Of a stretch of DNA of 64,000 bases, positions 21,862 to 34,555 are shown in pieces. The notes under the pieces are model-generated. The model did no database searches. It worked only from the letters and a program-made list of their open reading frames with translations, and had not been told where the DNA came from. The stretch covers positions 56,866,659 to 56,930,658 of the forward strand of contig CM071932.1 in the NCBI GenBank assembly GCA_016081115.2, in the 5' to 3' direction. A program made the translations under genes and the position numbers. This stretch comes from Rehmannia glutinosa. Taxonomy: Eukaryota; Streptophyta; Magnoliopsida; Lamiales; Orobanchaceae. The stretch's first letter is position 1. Each line of letters opens with the position of its first letter.

Positions 21862-23560
21862 ATGGAAGCAAATCTAACACGCATTCCTATGTTCACTATT
21901 GAAGAATTTGATGATTGGAAAATTCGTATGCGAGGCTCATCTATCAAGATTACATGATGAGATGTGGATAGTGATAGAAGATGGGCCTCTGCAAATATTA
22001 AAGGTGAACACAATTTGCACGAAGAGTTGCGGTGAAGGGGAAGAAGATAAAGACCCAGGACCAGTCATGGTTGAAAAACCAAGAACTGAGTGGACAAATG
22101 ATGAGAAAAAGATACAACCTGGACAATGTAGCCAAGGATATTCTCTACAAAACCTTGGACAAAGCCATGTTCAATAAAGTGAAATCTTGCAAAAAAACTA
22201 AGGAAATCAGGACAAAGCGACATTGATTTGTGAAGGCTCGGAGCAAATCAAAGAAAACAAACTTTCAGTGGTCATTTGTACAAAAATTTGAGAACTTTAA
22301 AATGATCTCGTGGAGAAAACCTGGATCAATGGATGCTCGATTTGAGAAATCACAAATGAGCCATTCTACACTTGGAAAGGAATATACGAAGGAAATGTGT
22401 ATGAAGATCTGAAAAGTCTTCGGTGAATGGGAGATGAAGGTCATGGCACCGAGACATTCCATGGACCTATCAAAGACATCCAACCATGAGTTATTCTCGG
22501 ACCTCAAAGCCTATGAGTTTGAGTGAGAAGGAAAGACGAGGAAGAGACAATTTTGTACCCAAAACAATTTTGCTCTAGTTGTCAAAGATGGAAGGAGAAT
22601 CAAGTCAAAGAGGCAATTGACCCGAAGAAATAGCCCTAATGGTTAAAAGATTTAACAAGTTCTTTAACAAGAACTACAAGAGAGGAAAGGGTGAATCCTC
22701 CAGAAGACACTCGGCTCCCTCCAAATCAAGGGATGATAGGCCAACCAAGAGAACAGATCATCAACAAGTTGAGTATCAAAGGGCCGACAACTCAAGAATA
22801 GAAAGAGTGAGCAAAAGGCTGAATATCTATGTTGGAATTGTAGACAACCAGGTCACTATGCCATTGATTGCTCATATCCTGTAGTCAACAAGTACGATTA
22901 AAAACGAAGAAGAAAGAAAGGTCTTGAGAGAAAGAAGACAAGAGAAGAAAAAGGCAATGATGGCTGCAGAGGCTAGCTGAGACAGCCAAGTCAAGAGAGA
23001 CAGTGACTCGAGAGAGCGTGAAGTGACTACTCAAGTGACTGCGAAGAAGAAGCCTTGATCCGCTTAATGGCCAAAGAACAAGATCAAGAAGATGAGGTAC
23101 AATCTAACTCAACAAGCTCGGACACTAGTGATAGTGATCGTGACACACACACTTCATCACCCACTGATCTTTGTGATTCATTAGGCAAAATGATGAAAGA
23201 TTTTGAGCACATTAAAACCTCACACACACTATTGAATGAGGAAAACAGCCTACTCAAAAGTCAAAACTCAAAGTGACTAAGGAGCCGAGTACTCTAAGTC
23301 AAATAGCTGATGAGAATAAGAGTTTAAAAATTTGAAAATGCTAAATTAATAAGCGAGAAATTGCTGCTATAGAAAAGAGGGAGAATGACCTCAAAAATGT
23401 TATTGCCTCATTCACTAAGGCATCTAAATCATTGGATGATCTTATTATGAGTCAAAGAGAATGTGGAGACAAGACAGCTTAGGATTTAATTCCTTTGTGC
23501 CATGTCAAACCTCAAGAGTAATTTTGGAAAAAGGATCTTCAAGTCATGAAGAGTCCGAAA
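21862..23560 (+). pseudogene. Gag of the inner element
   Basis: Starts 'MEANLTRIPMFTIEEFDDWK'. The frame shifts at ATGCGAGGCTCAT (about 21928), where the outer copy has ATGCAGGCTCAT. Further on, the zinc knuckle C-W-N-C-R-Q-P-G-H-Y-A-I-D-C lies around 22834-22875. A Ser/Asp-rich stretch and a coiled-coil-like region follow (about 23055-23460, 'LLNEENSLLKSQ'). Frame changes are frequent and often fall at CAG/CTG sites. The protein would form the particle that packages element RNA. Confidence 0.8.
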
Positions 23561-24199
23561 AATCCAAAACTCTAAATGATGCACACACTTTCAATCCAAA
23601 GCACAATACTAAGCAAACTGGCCTTGGTTACAAAAGAAAAGGAAAACGACCGAGTTGAGAGTCTTTGAAAGGACAGTGAGAAGAGATTCACCGAGTCCTC
23701 AATGAGACTCCAAACAGAAAATACTCAGTAAAGAAAAAGCGAGCTACCAAAAATCCCAGAAAACTCATAAAAGAAATACATATGATGGGAATGGTAGAAA
23801 ATATCCAAGCCAAGATTTGGAATAATGTGAACTATCGGCTAGACTTATGGAATACAAGCCCAAATGGCAAAGGCCTAGAACTCAACAAAGGCCATTCCAA
23901 AAGCATAAGAGCTTTCATCAACACACATATGCACCTAGGCACTACACTCAAACACACCACAATTACCCAAGAAAGGCAATTGCTAAAACACATATGCAGC
24001 ATACGAGACAAAAGAGACAATTTGTATGAACTAGACTCCCCAAGCAATTTGCCAGGATTGATTATGATTATGGCAGCGATAGATGGCAACCTCTTAGAGT
24101 CAAATCATTTGGCTATAGGTTGGTTGGATCATCTTATAATTCTAACCCCTCGGGACCCGAGACAAGAATGGGTACCTAAAACTTAATTTCCTTGATTGC

Positions 24200-25700
24200 G
24201 GAGTTCAAGAAGCAGTGAGTGCCAAGGAACCTGGTACATGGATAGCGGTCATTCCGGACATATGACAGAAATAAGAGAAATCTGTCAAAATTCAAGGAAG
24301 TCAAAGGAGCCAAAGTCATATTTGGAGGAAATGAAGCTCCTGGTGAAATAAGAGGCATTGGATCCATCCGGAGGAATGGTTTAGAAATCACGGATGTTGC
24401 ATATGTTGAAGGACTAAACTTCAATTTACTAAGCATTAGTCAACTCTGCGACAAGGGCTACAATGTTGGATTCAACATGGGAATATGCCAAATCAAAAAT
24501 GTTGAAACTAATGAAGTTGTCTTTGCAAGGATGCGAGGCAGAGAAATATGTATGTAGTGGATTGGTCAATCGCAACACCCAAGACTGTCTACTAGCAAAA
24601 AGCACAATTTGAATCAAGTTGGTTGTGGCACAAAAAAGCGAGTCATCCGAACTTCAAAACGATTAATAAGCTAGCAAGAAGTCATCTTGTGGAAGGACTT
24701 CCGGACTCGATTATACAAGAAGGAGAGTATATGTGATGCATGTCGAAGGAAAACAAATCAAGTCGTCGTTCCAAGAAAAGACTTGCCCATCCTCAACAAG
24801 AATATTGCATCCGCTTCATATGGATCTATTTGGTGATGGAACCAAAGCAAGCATAAGTGGAAAGAAATACACCTTGGTGGTAGTAGATGACTACTCAAGA
24901 TATACATGGACAATATTCATGTGCAAGAAGAAAGAAACTCTACAAAAGCTACCCACGGTGATGAAGAGGATACAAAATGAGAAGAGTCAAACCATTATCA
25001 AAATAAGATCGGATAGAGGAACCGAGTTTGTCAATGGAATAATAACTCAAGATCTTGTGTTGAGAATGGTATTGGTCATGAACTATCACCGCAAGGACTC
25101 CACAGTGAGAATGGAGTTGCGAGAAAGAAGAAAGCAGAACCCTCAAAGAAGCGCAGCAAGGACCATGTTAGTGAAGGGGTTACCAAAAAGGTTTTGGGTC
25201 AAGCAATCAACACACTGCTACACCCAAAACAGGATGTATGATAAATAGGGCGGTGACAAAGACTCCCTATGAGATCCGGACTGGAAGAAAACCAAATGTT
25301 GCATATTTCAGGATATTTGGATGTAAATGCTTCATCCATAATAATGGCAAAGATAACCTAAAGGCCTTTGATGCTAAAGGCGATGAGGGTATCTTCTTAG
25401 GATACTCAAAGCAAAGCCTACAGAATACTCAACAAAAGAACTATGGTTACGGAAGAATCCATTCATGTAGTATTCGATGAGCCAAACATAAATGGAGAAG
25501 ACATTGAAGAGTCGGTGATAAGTGAAACATCCAACCTACGAGGAAGAGTCCCTATCTTTCAAGCCGCGGGGATTATCAATTGAAGAAGATGAGATAGCTG
25601 AATCTCAAAAGCAAGTGGAGAATCTGCGGTGAGTGATCACGAGAGAGCCGACCACGGAGAACACGGTGCAAGTCGATCAATCCGGCTAACTTACTTCAAC
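24200..25700 (+). pseudogene. Protease and integrase of the inner element
   Basis: Protease: W-Y-M-D-S-G-H-S-G-H-M at about 24229-24260, followed by 'NFNLLSISQLCDKGYNVGF'. Integrase: 'HPLHMDLFGDGTKASISGKK' (first catalytic Asp) and 'IKIRSDRGTEFVN' (second Asp); the Glu region near 25090-25140 is frameshifted. C-terminal part: 'ETPYEIRTGRKPNV'-like sequence around 25265-25390. The frame is interrupted several times. Normal copia order is kept. Confidence 0.8.
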
Positions 25701-25839
25701 TTTGACGTAAGATGGCCGAGAGACCATCCACCGAACTTGTCATTGGAGACATGAGAGAAGGTGTCAAGACAAGATCGAACTCAACAAGAAGCAATGTTCA
25801 CATGCTTCATCTCGCAGATAGAGCCCAAAGATGTGTCAC

Positions 25840-27368
25840 AAGCATTGGATGACACACATTGGATTCAAGCTATGCAAGAAGAGTCAATCGGTTTGAGAGA
25901 AATAAAGTATGGGAATTAGTACAAAGACCCATACATCAAAATGTTATTGGAACCAAATGGGTATTCGAAATAAGATGAACGAGGAAGGATCTGTGGTAAG
26001 AAACAAAGCAAGGTGGTAGCCAAAGGATATTGCCAAGAAGAAGGAATAGATTTTGATGAAACATTTGCACTGTAGCAAGATTGGAAGCCATAAGGATGTT
26101 TCTTGCCTATGCGACTCACAAAGATTTCATTGTATATCAAATGGATGTAAAAAGTGCATTCTGAATGGATTATTGGAAGAAGAAGTGTATGTTGAACAAC
26201 CTCCAGGATTTGAGCGAGAAGACTCTTGGAGACAAAGTGTACAAACTCAAGAAAGCCTGTATGGATTGAAACAGGCACCCGAGAGCATGGTATGATACCC
26301 TGTCACAATTCCTAATCGAAAATGGATTCACTAAAGGAAAAGTGGATAGAACACTTTTTTAATTCAAGACAAGAAGAGTATCCGCTTGTTCAAATATATG
26401 TGGATGACATCATTTTTGGATCCACTAACAAAGAGTCGTGTGAAAAATTCTCAAACCTCATGCAAAGTAAATTTGAAATGAGCATGATGGGGAGAGCGAC
26501 ATTTTTCCTTGGACTTCAAGTGAAACAGTGAAGGATGGAACCTTTGTAAGTCAAACAAAATACACCGAGAGATTTAATGAAGAAATTTGGTATGGAGGAG
26601 AAGTCTTACGTAAAAATACCAATGAACACATCATCAAAATGGACATGGACGAGATGGCAAGCTGTAGATCAAACAAGATACTGAGCACTTATTGGATCTT
26701 TGCTCTATCTCACGGCTAGCGGGCCGGACATCACCTTTCTTTGTAGGTGTATGTGCAAGATTTCAATCTGCTCCAAAAGAGAGCCATATGACTGCGGACT
26801 AAGAGAATATTGAGATACTTAAAGGAAGCCAAGAAGTAGGGCTATGGTATCCAAAGGAAGGTGGATTCAAGCTAATTGGCTATTCAGACTCGACTATCTT
26901 GGATGCGAGTGGACGAGAAAAGTACTTGAGGCACATGTCAAATGCTTGGAAACAGACTAATTTCTGGTTTAGCAAGAAGCAAAACTCAATAGCCACCTCT
27001 ACTGGTGAGGCGAGAATACATAGTCATGCTGGCAAATTGTTGTGCTCAAATCCTATGGATGAGACAAAGGTGAGAGATTATGAAGTTGAAGAAAAAGAAA
27101 TTCCAATCATGTGTGATAACACAAGTGCCATTGCAATCACCCAAAATCTGTGTTGCACTCAAGAACAAAACATATAGATGTCGGATATCATTTCATAAGA
27201 GATCATGTTGAAAAGAAGGACATTATCTTGGAATATATCTCAAGCGATAAGCAACTAGCCGACATCTTCACAAAACCATTATGTGAGTCAAGATTTGAAG
27301 AACTCAAACATGAGTTGGGGCTCATTGAGCTAAGCCGAGACACGAGAAGAGTCAAAGAAAAGAAATGA
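25840..27368 (+). pseudogene. RT and RNase H of the inner element
   Basis: RT begins with 'ALDDTHWIQAMQEE' near 25840. It includes 'YGLKQAPES' (about 26260), the catalytic 'YVDDIIFGS' (about 26397-26424) and 'FEMSMMGRATFFLGLQVKQ', a typical Sirevirus segment. RNase H runs to 'EYISSDKQLADIFTKPLCES' and stops at 27366-27368. Compared with 43298-44333 the frame breaks cluster at former CAG/CTG sites. Confidence 0.85.
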
Positions 27369-27890
27369 AACAGGAAAGAAGATGAGAAAGAGTGAAAACA
27401 AAAACTAGCTCAAGAATCAATTTATGTCGGAAAAGTCACTATACCAAGTCACCGCATTTGAGTCACTAAGAGAAATGTGAGAAGCGAGTTAAATCAGCCT
27501 AAGAGATAATTTGAATAACTTATGAGCAAAATGACAAAAACGCGATCGTTTTGACTAAGCGGGAATGTTTTAAGGAACACGTCAGACATAATGATGATGT
27601 GTACGGACATAAAGCCGCACACCAAGCTTATGATTGGATATAAATCTTTGCCGCATTAAATACGAGACATGAATGCTCAATATGCGTGCGAAATCAAGCC
27701 GTTGATTTCGATCACGATTCAAAACCGTCCGCACGTCCTTTCATAAACCATATTTAAACCATTTTTCGTCCGTTTCTCTCTCACACTTCTAAAACCTGTT
27801 CAATCTCTCTCTCAAAAAGCAAAGGCAAACACTCTCGAAACCCTATCAAACTTCAAATCTATTTGAATTTTTCTTGAAATTATTCGAGAA
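27369..27890 (+). other. Spacer between RNase H and the 3' ORF
   Basis: Non-coding, with a matching spacer in the outer element (44334-44921). It ends in a pyrimidine-rich leader (TCTCTCTCAAAAAG) before the ATG at 27891. This suggests the 3' ORF may be expressed from a separate or spliced RNA. Confidence 0.5.
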
Positions 27891-30800
27891 ATGGCACCAA
27901 CATATGACTTTACCAAGTTGGGAAAACAAATCCACACAGGTTCGAGTGGATTTGACGGAATGGTGAAGCGAGGGTCCGACGACACCCTGGTGAAGAAAAT
28001 CGCGGAGAAACTAGAAACGGCGGGATCGAAACCGTTTCTAACACCTGGAGTATCCTATGACCTATGTGGAGGAGGTCGCACAATTTTACGTGAATGCTTT
28101 GAAATTCACGACGAAGGAATCAAGTCATCTGTTCACGGGAAACGGTGACTATCACGACCAAGGATTTGGTGAATATTGCTCACTACCGGCAGAGGGAGCA
28201 TCCGAGATCAAAAAGAGGTGATGTAAACTTGGGTGACGCATGGAAAGAAATAGCCAAGTCCGATGTTCTTGACAAAATAATGTACACATGACAAACAAGA
28301 GATGCTTTGAAGGAAGATTGTCACAAATTGTTGGACATTGTTGCCAAGTGTATCGACATCAAATTTGGCGACTTTGACCAACTGTCAAAGGCAAAATTGA
28401 GTGTGATGGCTGCAATAATCGAAGAAAAGAAGATAAACTGGGCTGAGTTTATCTACAAAGCAGACTCGCCAAAACGTGGGAAACAAGTCCTTCAAAGAAG
28501 ATGGGTCATTTGGAGGATCCACGGGATATGGCCTAGTGATTGGCGGCTATTGGAGGTGAAAGGAGTACCTCTTAGACATGGGAAAGCTTTCCATGTTAAC
28601 AAGAGGATGTTGAGCTAATCTCTCTCGGTGCTCGAAGCGTGCATACGCCAAGAGAGCGACACGGTGAGGGGAATCGGTGACCAAGAACACATTGCTTCCT
28701 CTCCAACCAAGAAGAAAGTTGCCCCTGCGGTGCCAGAAGTCTCGCCCCTGCAAAGAAAGAAAACCAAACATGCACACCCCCTGCGCAGCGAGTCACCGCC
28801 AGCGGTAGTGTCACACTGCCCCTGCAGCGTGCGGTCGAGAAGGACTCACAAATTCCTTCTCCGATCGTCAAAAAGAGGAGATCGACAAACCTAGACGGCC
28901 AGCTCCTCGAAACAAACACAAGCACGGCCCCGGCCGCCCAAGACTCGAGGACACGCGTCTCGAACCGAGAAATCCCTGCAGTGCGGACCAAGAGACGAAG
29001 AAGACTTGTAAAGCAATCCGAGCGGGAGAAACCGGTGAGTCGGCTACTCGCCTAGCATAAATACAGGAGACTCTTCGGAGAAGTAGAGTCTCCGGATGTA
29101 ATTGATGAAACGACAAGTCTGCTTGAAGGTGATCACAGAGGCAACTCAAGACTGTTTGTAGCTCACACAATTTGAAACTCAAGAAGAACCAACCCAAGCG
29201 AGATAGTGATGTAATGATCCTATCTCCACCTTACCCAGGACATCGAGAATCGTCTGCGTGAGTGGAGAAAATGGAAGTTGAGCAAGTCGAGGAACAGTTC
29301 CAACGGCTGAATTCATAGAAGAAGAAGAGGAACTGCTAAATTTCCTTGGATTATCTACTGTGCTCGGCTCTAGATGAAGACAACCGCTTGAATATTCTGC
29401 GAGATCTACAAGGACACGAGAGAGAAAAGCAAGCTGAAGAAGCCGAAAGTACGAGAAAAGGCAAGTATCGCTCTATCTCGGCACCACGTAACACTTCCAT
29501 CCTCTCCTTGATGTCTTCTCCGAAAGTGACGAGGAACGAGAATCTTCGCCCGCGAGAAGAATTGCGGATCACGGCAAGCATTGCGTGAATCAAGAATCCT
29601 TCACGAGCAAAGCGATGGAGGGAGGGAGGAGAGTCCTCGAACACACGGTGAAATCGATCCAATGGGAGTGGTTCAGCAAATAGCCACCGATGTTCCGCTA
29701 CCACTTCCCGACTAACTCGGAAGAAGGCAATAAGGGAGCTGGCGATGGCGGGCTAGTGGGGACCCCGGTCGAGCCAACCCCTATTGAAGGTGTGCCACCA
29801 CCGCCCCAACGGCTGAACCATCAAGCGCAACAGTAGGGAGTTTGGAGACGAGTGACCCCACTCCAAGTCACTCGGTGGTGCTCGGTGAGGGGGAAACTCC
29901 CTCCACCTGCAAAAAGGTCGGAGGATCTTTGCAGATGACTCCACAAGGAATGTAGGAGGCGAAGCAAAGAAAACTCAAACACAAGAAGAAAGACAAGTTG
30001 CCATCAACGAAGCTCGGCGATTGAGACTGCCTCTGGAGGTGCCAACGACTCGAAGGCTAATGACGTGGCTACGATGCGATCGAGGCACGAGGAAGGAATG
30101 TACGGGAGTTAACACTGGCAATGAAAGCGCAATCCATGGGGTTGAGACTCCAATGGATGCTTGTTTGTAGAAGACCCTAAGACAGTGACAATCGTCGAAA
30201 GGGAAGACCAAGGCCTCGCGGTGAGAGAGACCGCCGGGAGGAAATGAAGGCCACGGGAGGTTGAGACTTCCGGGGTAACACTGGTGAAGTAGAGAACATC
30301 CCTCCCGCAACCATCGATCCATCCGAGAAGGAGATCGGCGCACTTCATGATTCCCGGACAACCACGATGTCACCTTTCTCGGGATCGGAAGGCGAAGAGG
30401 AAGGCTGAGTCGACTCCCATGACAAATCCAAAAGACTCGGTGCGGCGGATGTTCCAGGCACGAGCAAGTCCGATCCCAAGACTACTCGTCGGACCTTTAA
30501 TTTTGATGATGAGCCACCAATGGAAATCTCATCATCGTCCGATGACGCTCGATAAGGCCGAGGACGATCTACTCAAAAGGAGAAATCGGTGAGACCAACG
30601 GTTGTTAAGATATTGAGGCTCGGCAAGCCGAGTCATCGCACCACAAAACCCGGTGAACCGAGAGACCTTTGCTCCGGCTCCTCAAGCTAATTTGGATCGA
30701 TTCCCGAGAAGAACTTCACGTCCACCGCTTATCATCGAACAAATCCCGGATGGCGGTGATGAATCCTTTGTGGAATCCTTCCCATTCTCACTTTGGAGAT

Positions 30801-32460
30801 ACGAGAACTACACGAAGAGTCGAGAAAATGAGCAAGCACGCTACCACGGACCAGCTCTGTTTTTCACTCAGGCACCATTGTTTCGGTAGGACTTGATTTC
30901 GATTTGTATGGCCATCACCGCAATGAAGAATCGGTGAGGTGCGAGAAGTGTTCAAGGCACTCTTTCTTTGAAGTTGAAAAGATGGAGAGGCATCGAGGCC
31001 TCCTTGGATATGCGCTGGACAACGAGATGCCAACCTTACGGTGACTTGAGAGGCATCACAATCGGGATAAGGGAATGGTGGCAACAAAGAAGAATCAATG
31101 CGTGTGGAACAAGGTGAGATACTTGAGACAATTATTCAACAAGTCTTTGGTGTGGAGAGTGAAAATGTTGACGCGAAAAACGAAGGCTGCGGGAACACAT
31201 TGAACATATGCACGAAGCTCACACCGCCGAGATCAAGCTGCTGCGTGAGCGTAATGCAAATGATATCGTTTGGAAGAACACATGACAAGAAAATTCAGCC
31301 TTCTCATGGTGAGATGAAGCGATTTGTGAGAATCCAACGCTACTCGATCAATTCCGTGCGAAGATACAACGCAGCGCAGACTTGAAGCAAAATTCAACCA
31401 TCGAAGACTCGACTTCATGCTTGCCAAAGACATGTTCCTGGGGTTCCTCTATCCTTTGATGATGCCAAAAAGGGGAAGAGGAATACCTTAAAGCAAACAA
31501 AATCAAGTTTGAAAAGAAAGAGAAGCGGTGACAAGGAACAGTGAGAAGGGAAAATCGGTGAGGAAATTTTGAAAGCGAAGAAAGGAAAATCTCGAGGGGG
31601 AAGGATCAAAGAATATGACCTTGATGATTGCACAAACCCCCAACAGGTCTGTCACGGTGACATTATAAGCAACAAACTCCCGTGACTCTGCCACTCCAAC
31701 ACTCTTTGTATCTATGGTGAGAAGAGAAAAGAAATTGAAGCGAGGGATGAAGGAGGTGGAAGGAAGAATGGATGCAGGGTGATGAACATTTTGAAAGAAC
31801 ACGGAGGCATTCCGGTTGACGAGAGACACGTATGCCATTTCGGATGTCGGGACAGAGCCAAGATCGATTGCGAATTCAAAACGCTCGAATCGAAGGTTAT
31901 TTTGCAAATTTGTCCTTGGCTCAAGCTTGGGATCTTGGGAAAAGGGTCTCACACTATGTGAAGAAGCCGACAGACAAGCAGACAACCGTGATCCTCTGCT
32001 TTGGTCACTCCGCCGTGAGCACTCATTTGGAAGAAAAAGCCCCAAAGTGCGAGATACGCCCGAGTAGAGGAGAAGAAGCGGAGTGGAGGAAGAAGCTTGG
32101 ACCTAGGCCTCGCCCAAGAATATTGAATACGTAGATCCGGAAAGAAAGGAGGGATCTCTTGGGTGGGCTTGACCATGTGGCGAACTTGCAAGTGGCCAAA
32201 ACCAACGCCCGAGTATGCAAGAAGGATAGAAGAAGAAAACAAGAGACAAACTCGGCTATGGCGGGGAGAGACAGGAAAGAATAAGGAAAGATGAAGCTGC
32301 CGGGGAAGGCATATGAGAAGAAAAAGAAGGCGGTGATGACGAGAAGAAGAGAAAGAAGAGAAGAAGATCTTGACCAAGATGAAAGAAGGAGACAATGAAG
32401 GAGATGAAGTGTTATTGTCCAACCCTTCGTGTATTTTATATGTAAATACATACAATGTAA
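27891..32460 (+). pseudogene. Long 3' ORF region of the inner element
   Basis: Starts 'MAPTYDFTKLGKQIHTGSSG', homologous to the outer 3' ORF at 44922, in the position called env-like in Sireviruses. After about 240 codons of globular sequence it becomes Lys/Arg/Pro/Ala-rich (28680-29040). Farther on come 'RPPLIIEQIPDGGDESFVES' (about 30720-30780), charged helical stretches with 'LEAKFNHRRLDFMLAKDMF' (about 31382-31438), and a final Arg/Lys/Glu-rich part to about 32400. I see no signal peptide or membrane helix. Many frameshifts break it, mostly next to CGG/CGGTGA words. If these are errors, the region may encode one protein of more than 1000 residues. Confidence 0.6.
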
Positions 32461-32650
32461 GTCTTCTGTAATAATGCTATATTTTTTTTGAGACAATTAC
32501 ATACTCTGATACACCTTGTAAACAGTTGTGTTAAGTACAAGAATGATATGATCAATAAAAAGATTGATTATGCGCATACATTCTATGTCAATACACTATC
32601 TGTATGTATCTTTGTTATTTGCATCTTTGTATGATTTAAGTTTTGGCATC

Positions 32651-32667
32651 ATCAAAAAGGGGAAAAT
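32651..32667 (+). other. Polypurine tract of the inner element
   Basis: ATCAAAAAGGGGAAAAT stands immediately before the TGTTAGG of the 3' LTR and matches the Sirevirus-type tract. A similar word, ATGCCAAAAAGGGGAAGAGG, occurs 1.2 kb upstream around 31463. Confidence 0.85.
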
Positions 32668-34190
32668 TGTTAGGAATTTTATTGTTTAGATTTTGATGAA
32701 TGCCATGTAAAACTTAGAATAGAAAGTTGGTTCCCCAATTCTTGCTTTGAAATGTATTGTAACAATTAGAGCTGGCCAAGTGAGTTAAGTCGGCCTACGC
32801 TCCAACTTGCAAGAAGACAAGCGAGGGCTTGAAGGAAAACTCTGTGTGAGACAGTGAGTACAACAAAGAAAAGCAGACGGGAACTCGACTGAAGAAGCGG
32901 TGAGATGCGGTGAGTGAAACATCGGTCAAGTCAACTCAAGAGAGGCCAAGTCTCAAGATGAAGTGTGACAGAAGAGTCATCCAATGATTGGAAGCTGACT
33001 CTAAGTCACCTGGGGAAAGCGAGGAAATGCGATCAAGTCGAGATAATCGAAAAAGAACCGTGTTAAATCAAGAGATTTACTTAAACAAGTAATATCTTCA
33101 TACTACCTTTCTTGGAGTGCTCAGTCCCCGAAGCGTGCAAAGAAATGAACCAATGGGAAGCACTACACCGTGTCGAACTCGAAAAGGTGATAAAACATTT
33201 CATACGAGGAAATGGCAATTCCAAGAAGTGCAAACCAACGACGCAAAGTGATTTTCAAAAATGAGCCTATCTCTTCAACGGGCAAATTTTTGAAAGTTCA
33301 CTATAAAAGGCCGAGGAGTTTGATTGAGAAAAGGATGATGCGTGGATGACACACACGTGAGATTTACAAGCTTATCAAAATTGAAATATTCTCAATCCTC
33401 AAGCCTACATCTCGAAGAACATCAATCCAACACTTACCTGTGAAGGAAAGAGAACTTCAATCGAGTTGAAGAGGAAACTACGAAAACAAGGGTCTACACT
33501 CCAAGAAGGATTGTAGAAAGGTTCAAGACCAAGTCTTAAGCGTTTGGAGGGCTTCGTGATCAAATCCAAAGTGCTTGAGCAAGTGAGTCAGTAGTAAAGG
33601 CGTGCCCTGTGAAGAAGCTGAGTCGCACGAGAAGCCGGTGAGTGATCAAGGCGTCTCAGGCCGAGTCCCAAAGGATCAAGTCATTTGTTGTGATCAAGAC
33701 TTGTATCCGGACTGTTACCACTTTGTAAACCGATCATTACTTAGTGGATTCCTCCGGGAGTTGGAGAAGAGAGGAGTAGAAGAATTACCCCATCTTGAAC
33801 CTCTATAAAAACTTTCTTGTGTCATTTACTTTCTGACATTTAAATATCGCACTTTTAATTGCTTATATCTATTTGATAAATTTGCTATCCATCGATAATC
33901 TATAAGTACTAAATCAAGTTGTAAAAACTTGCTTAAACCAACTTAAGGGTGTTAAGTCTTCCATTGAAAACAAAACCACGGCTAAGTCAAATTATAGTGA
34001 AGTGAGTTACTCTACTAAATTTCATTGAGTCATTGAGAGATTAACTCTCTTGAGTGACTAATTCGATTTGTCCATCAAGGACACATTTGTGTAGAACTCT
34101 GTAGATTTAAAAGGCCTAAATCGAAAATTTGGTAAGGTTTATTCAACCCCCCCCTTCTAAACCTTACACTTACACCCCTTGGGACCTACA
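32668..34190 (+). repeat. 3' LTR of the inner element
   Basis: TGTTAGGAATTTT...GGGACCTACA, 1523 bp, followed by GATTA of the target duplication. Compare 'GAGCTGGCCAAGTGAG' here with 'GAGTGGCCAAGCCGAG' in the 5' LTR: differences fall at CTG. Confidence 0.95.
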
Positions 34191-34273
34191 GATTATTTTA
34201 ATGTGTGCTAAATAATATATATATATATAGATTTATATTTATGATATCAAAAATATTTTATATAATATTTTTT

Positions 34274-34555
34274 AGGGATAATTACAAAAACACCCCTAAG
34301 GTTTGGGCTAATTACAAAAAATCCAGATATGTTTTAAAATTACAAAAAACCCCATCAGGTTTGATTATGTGTTAAATTTAAGGGGGTAATTATCGTAACT
34401 TTATAAATATCAGGGGAGTTTTGATATTTTTTTTCTTATGAAGGGGAAAAATGTAAGACAGAATCAAACCTCAAGGGTTTTTTTGTAATTTTAAAAAATC
34501 TCTGGGTTTTTATATAATTATCCCAAACCTCAGGGGTATTTTTGTAATTATCTCT
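34274..34555. mobile_element. Small TIR MITE (AGGGATAATTACAAAAA type)
   Basis: The left end AGGGATAATTACAAAAACAC and inverted right end AGAGATAATTACAAAAATAC are terminal inverted repeats of about 80 bp with 'CCTNAGGTTTGGG' blocks. There is no coding sequence. It sits in the Harbinger-like element, and half of a related copy is at 3866-3957. A target duplication is not clear. Confidence 0.75.

Larger units (their letters stand above)
20196..34190 (+). mobile_element. Complete Sirevirus-type copia (inner element)
   Basis: A 13,995-bp element with both LTRs (20196-21732 and 32668-34190), a primer site and a polypurine tract, flanked by the perfect target duplication GATTA (20191-20195, 34191-34195). 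Domain order is gag, protease, integrase, RT, RNase H, then an exceptionally long 3' ORF region (about 27891-32460). The two LTRs agree closely except at CAG/CTG positions. This points to a young insertion whose apparent damage is mostly of one peculiar kind. Confidence 0.95.

Noticed and set aside
28596..29197. Minus-strand ORFs of 131 and 109 codons.
   Set aside because: Antisense of the basic tail of the Sirevirus 3' ORF; rich in Ser, Leu and Cys without any motif.
31503..32496. Long minus-strand ORFs (180, 168 and 157 codons) opposite the end of the Sirevirus 3' ORF.
   Set aside because: They are Phe/Leu/Ser-rich mirror images of a Glu/Lys/Arg-rich coding strand and have no recognisable domain. 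The plus-strand peptides are conserved in the right-hand copy.
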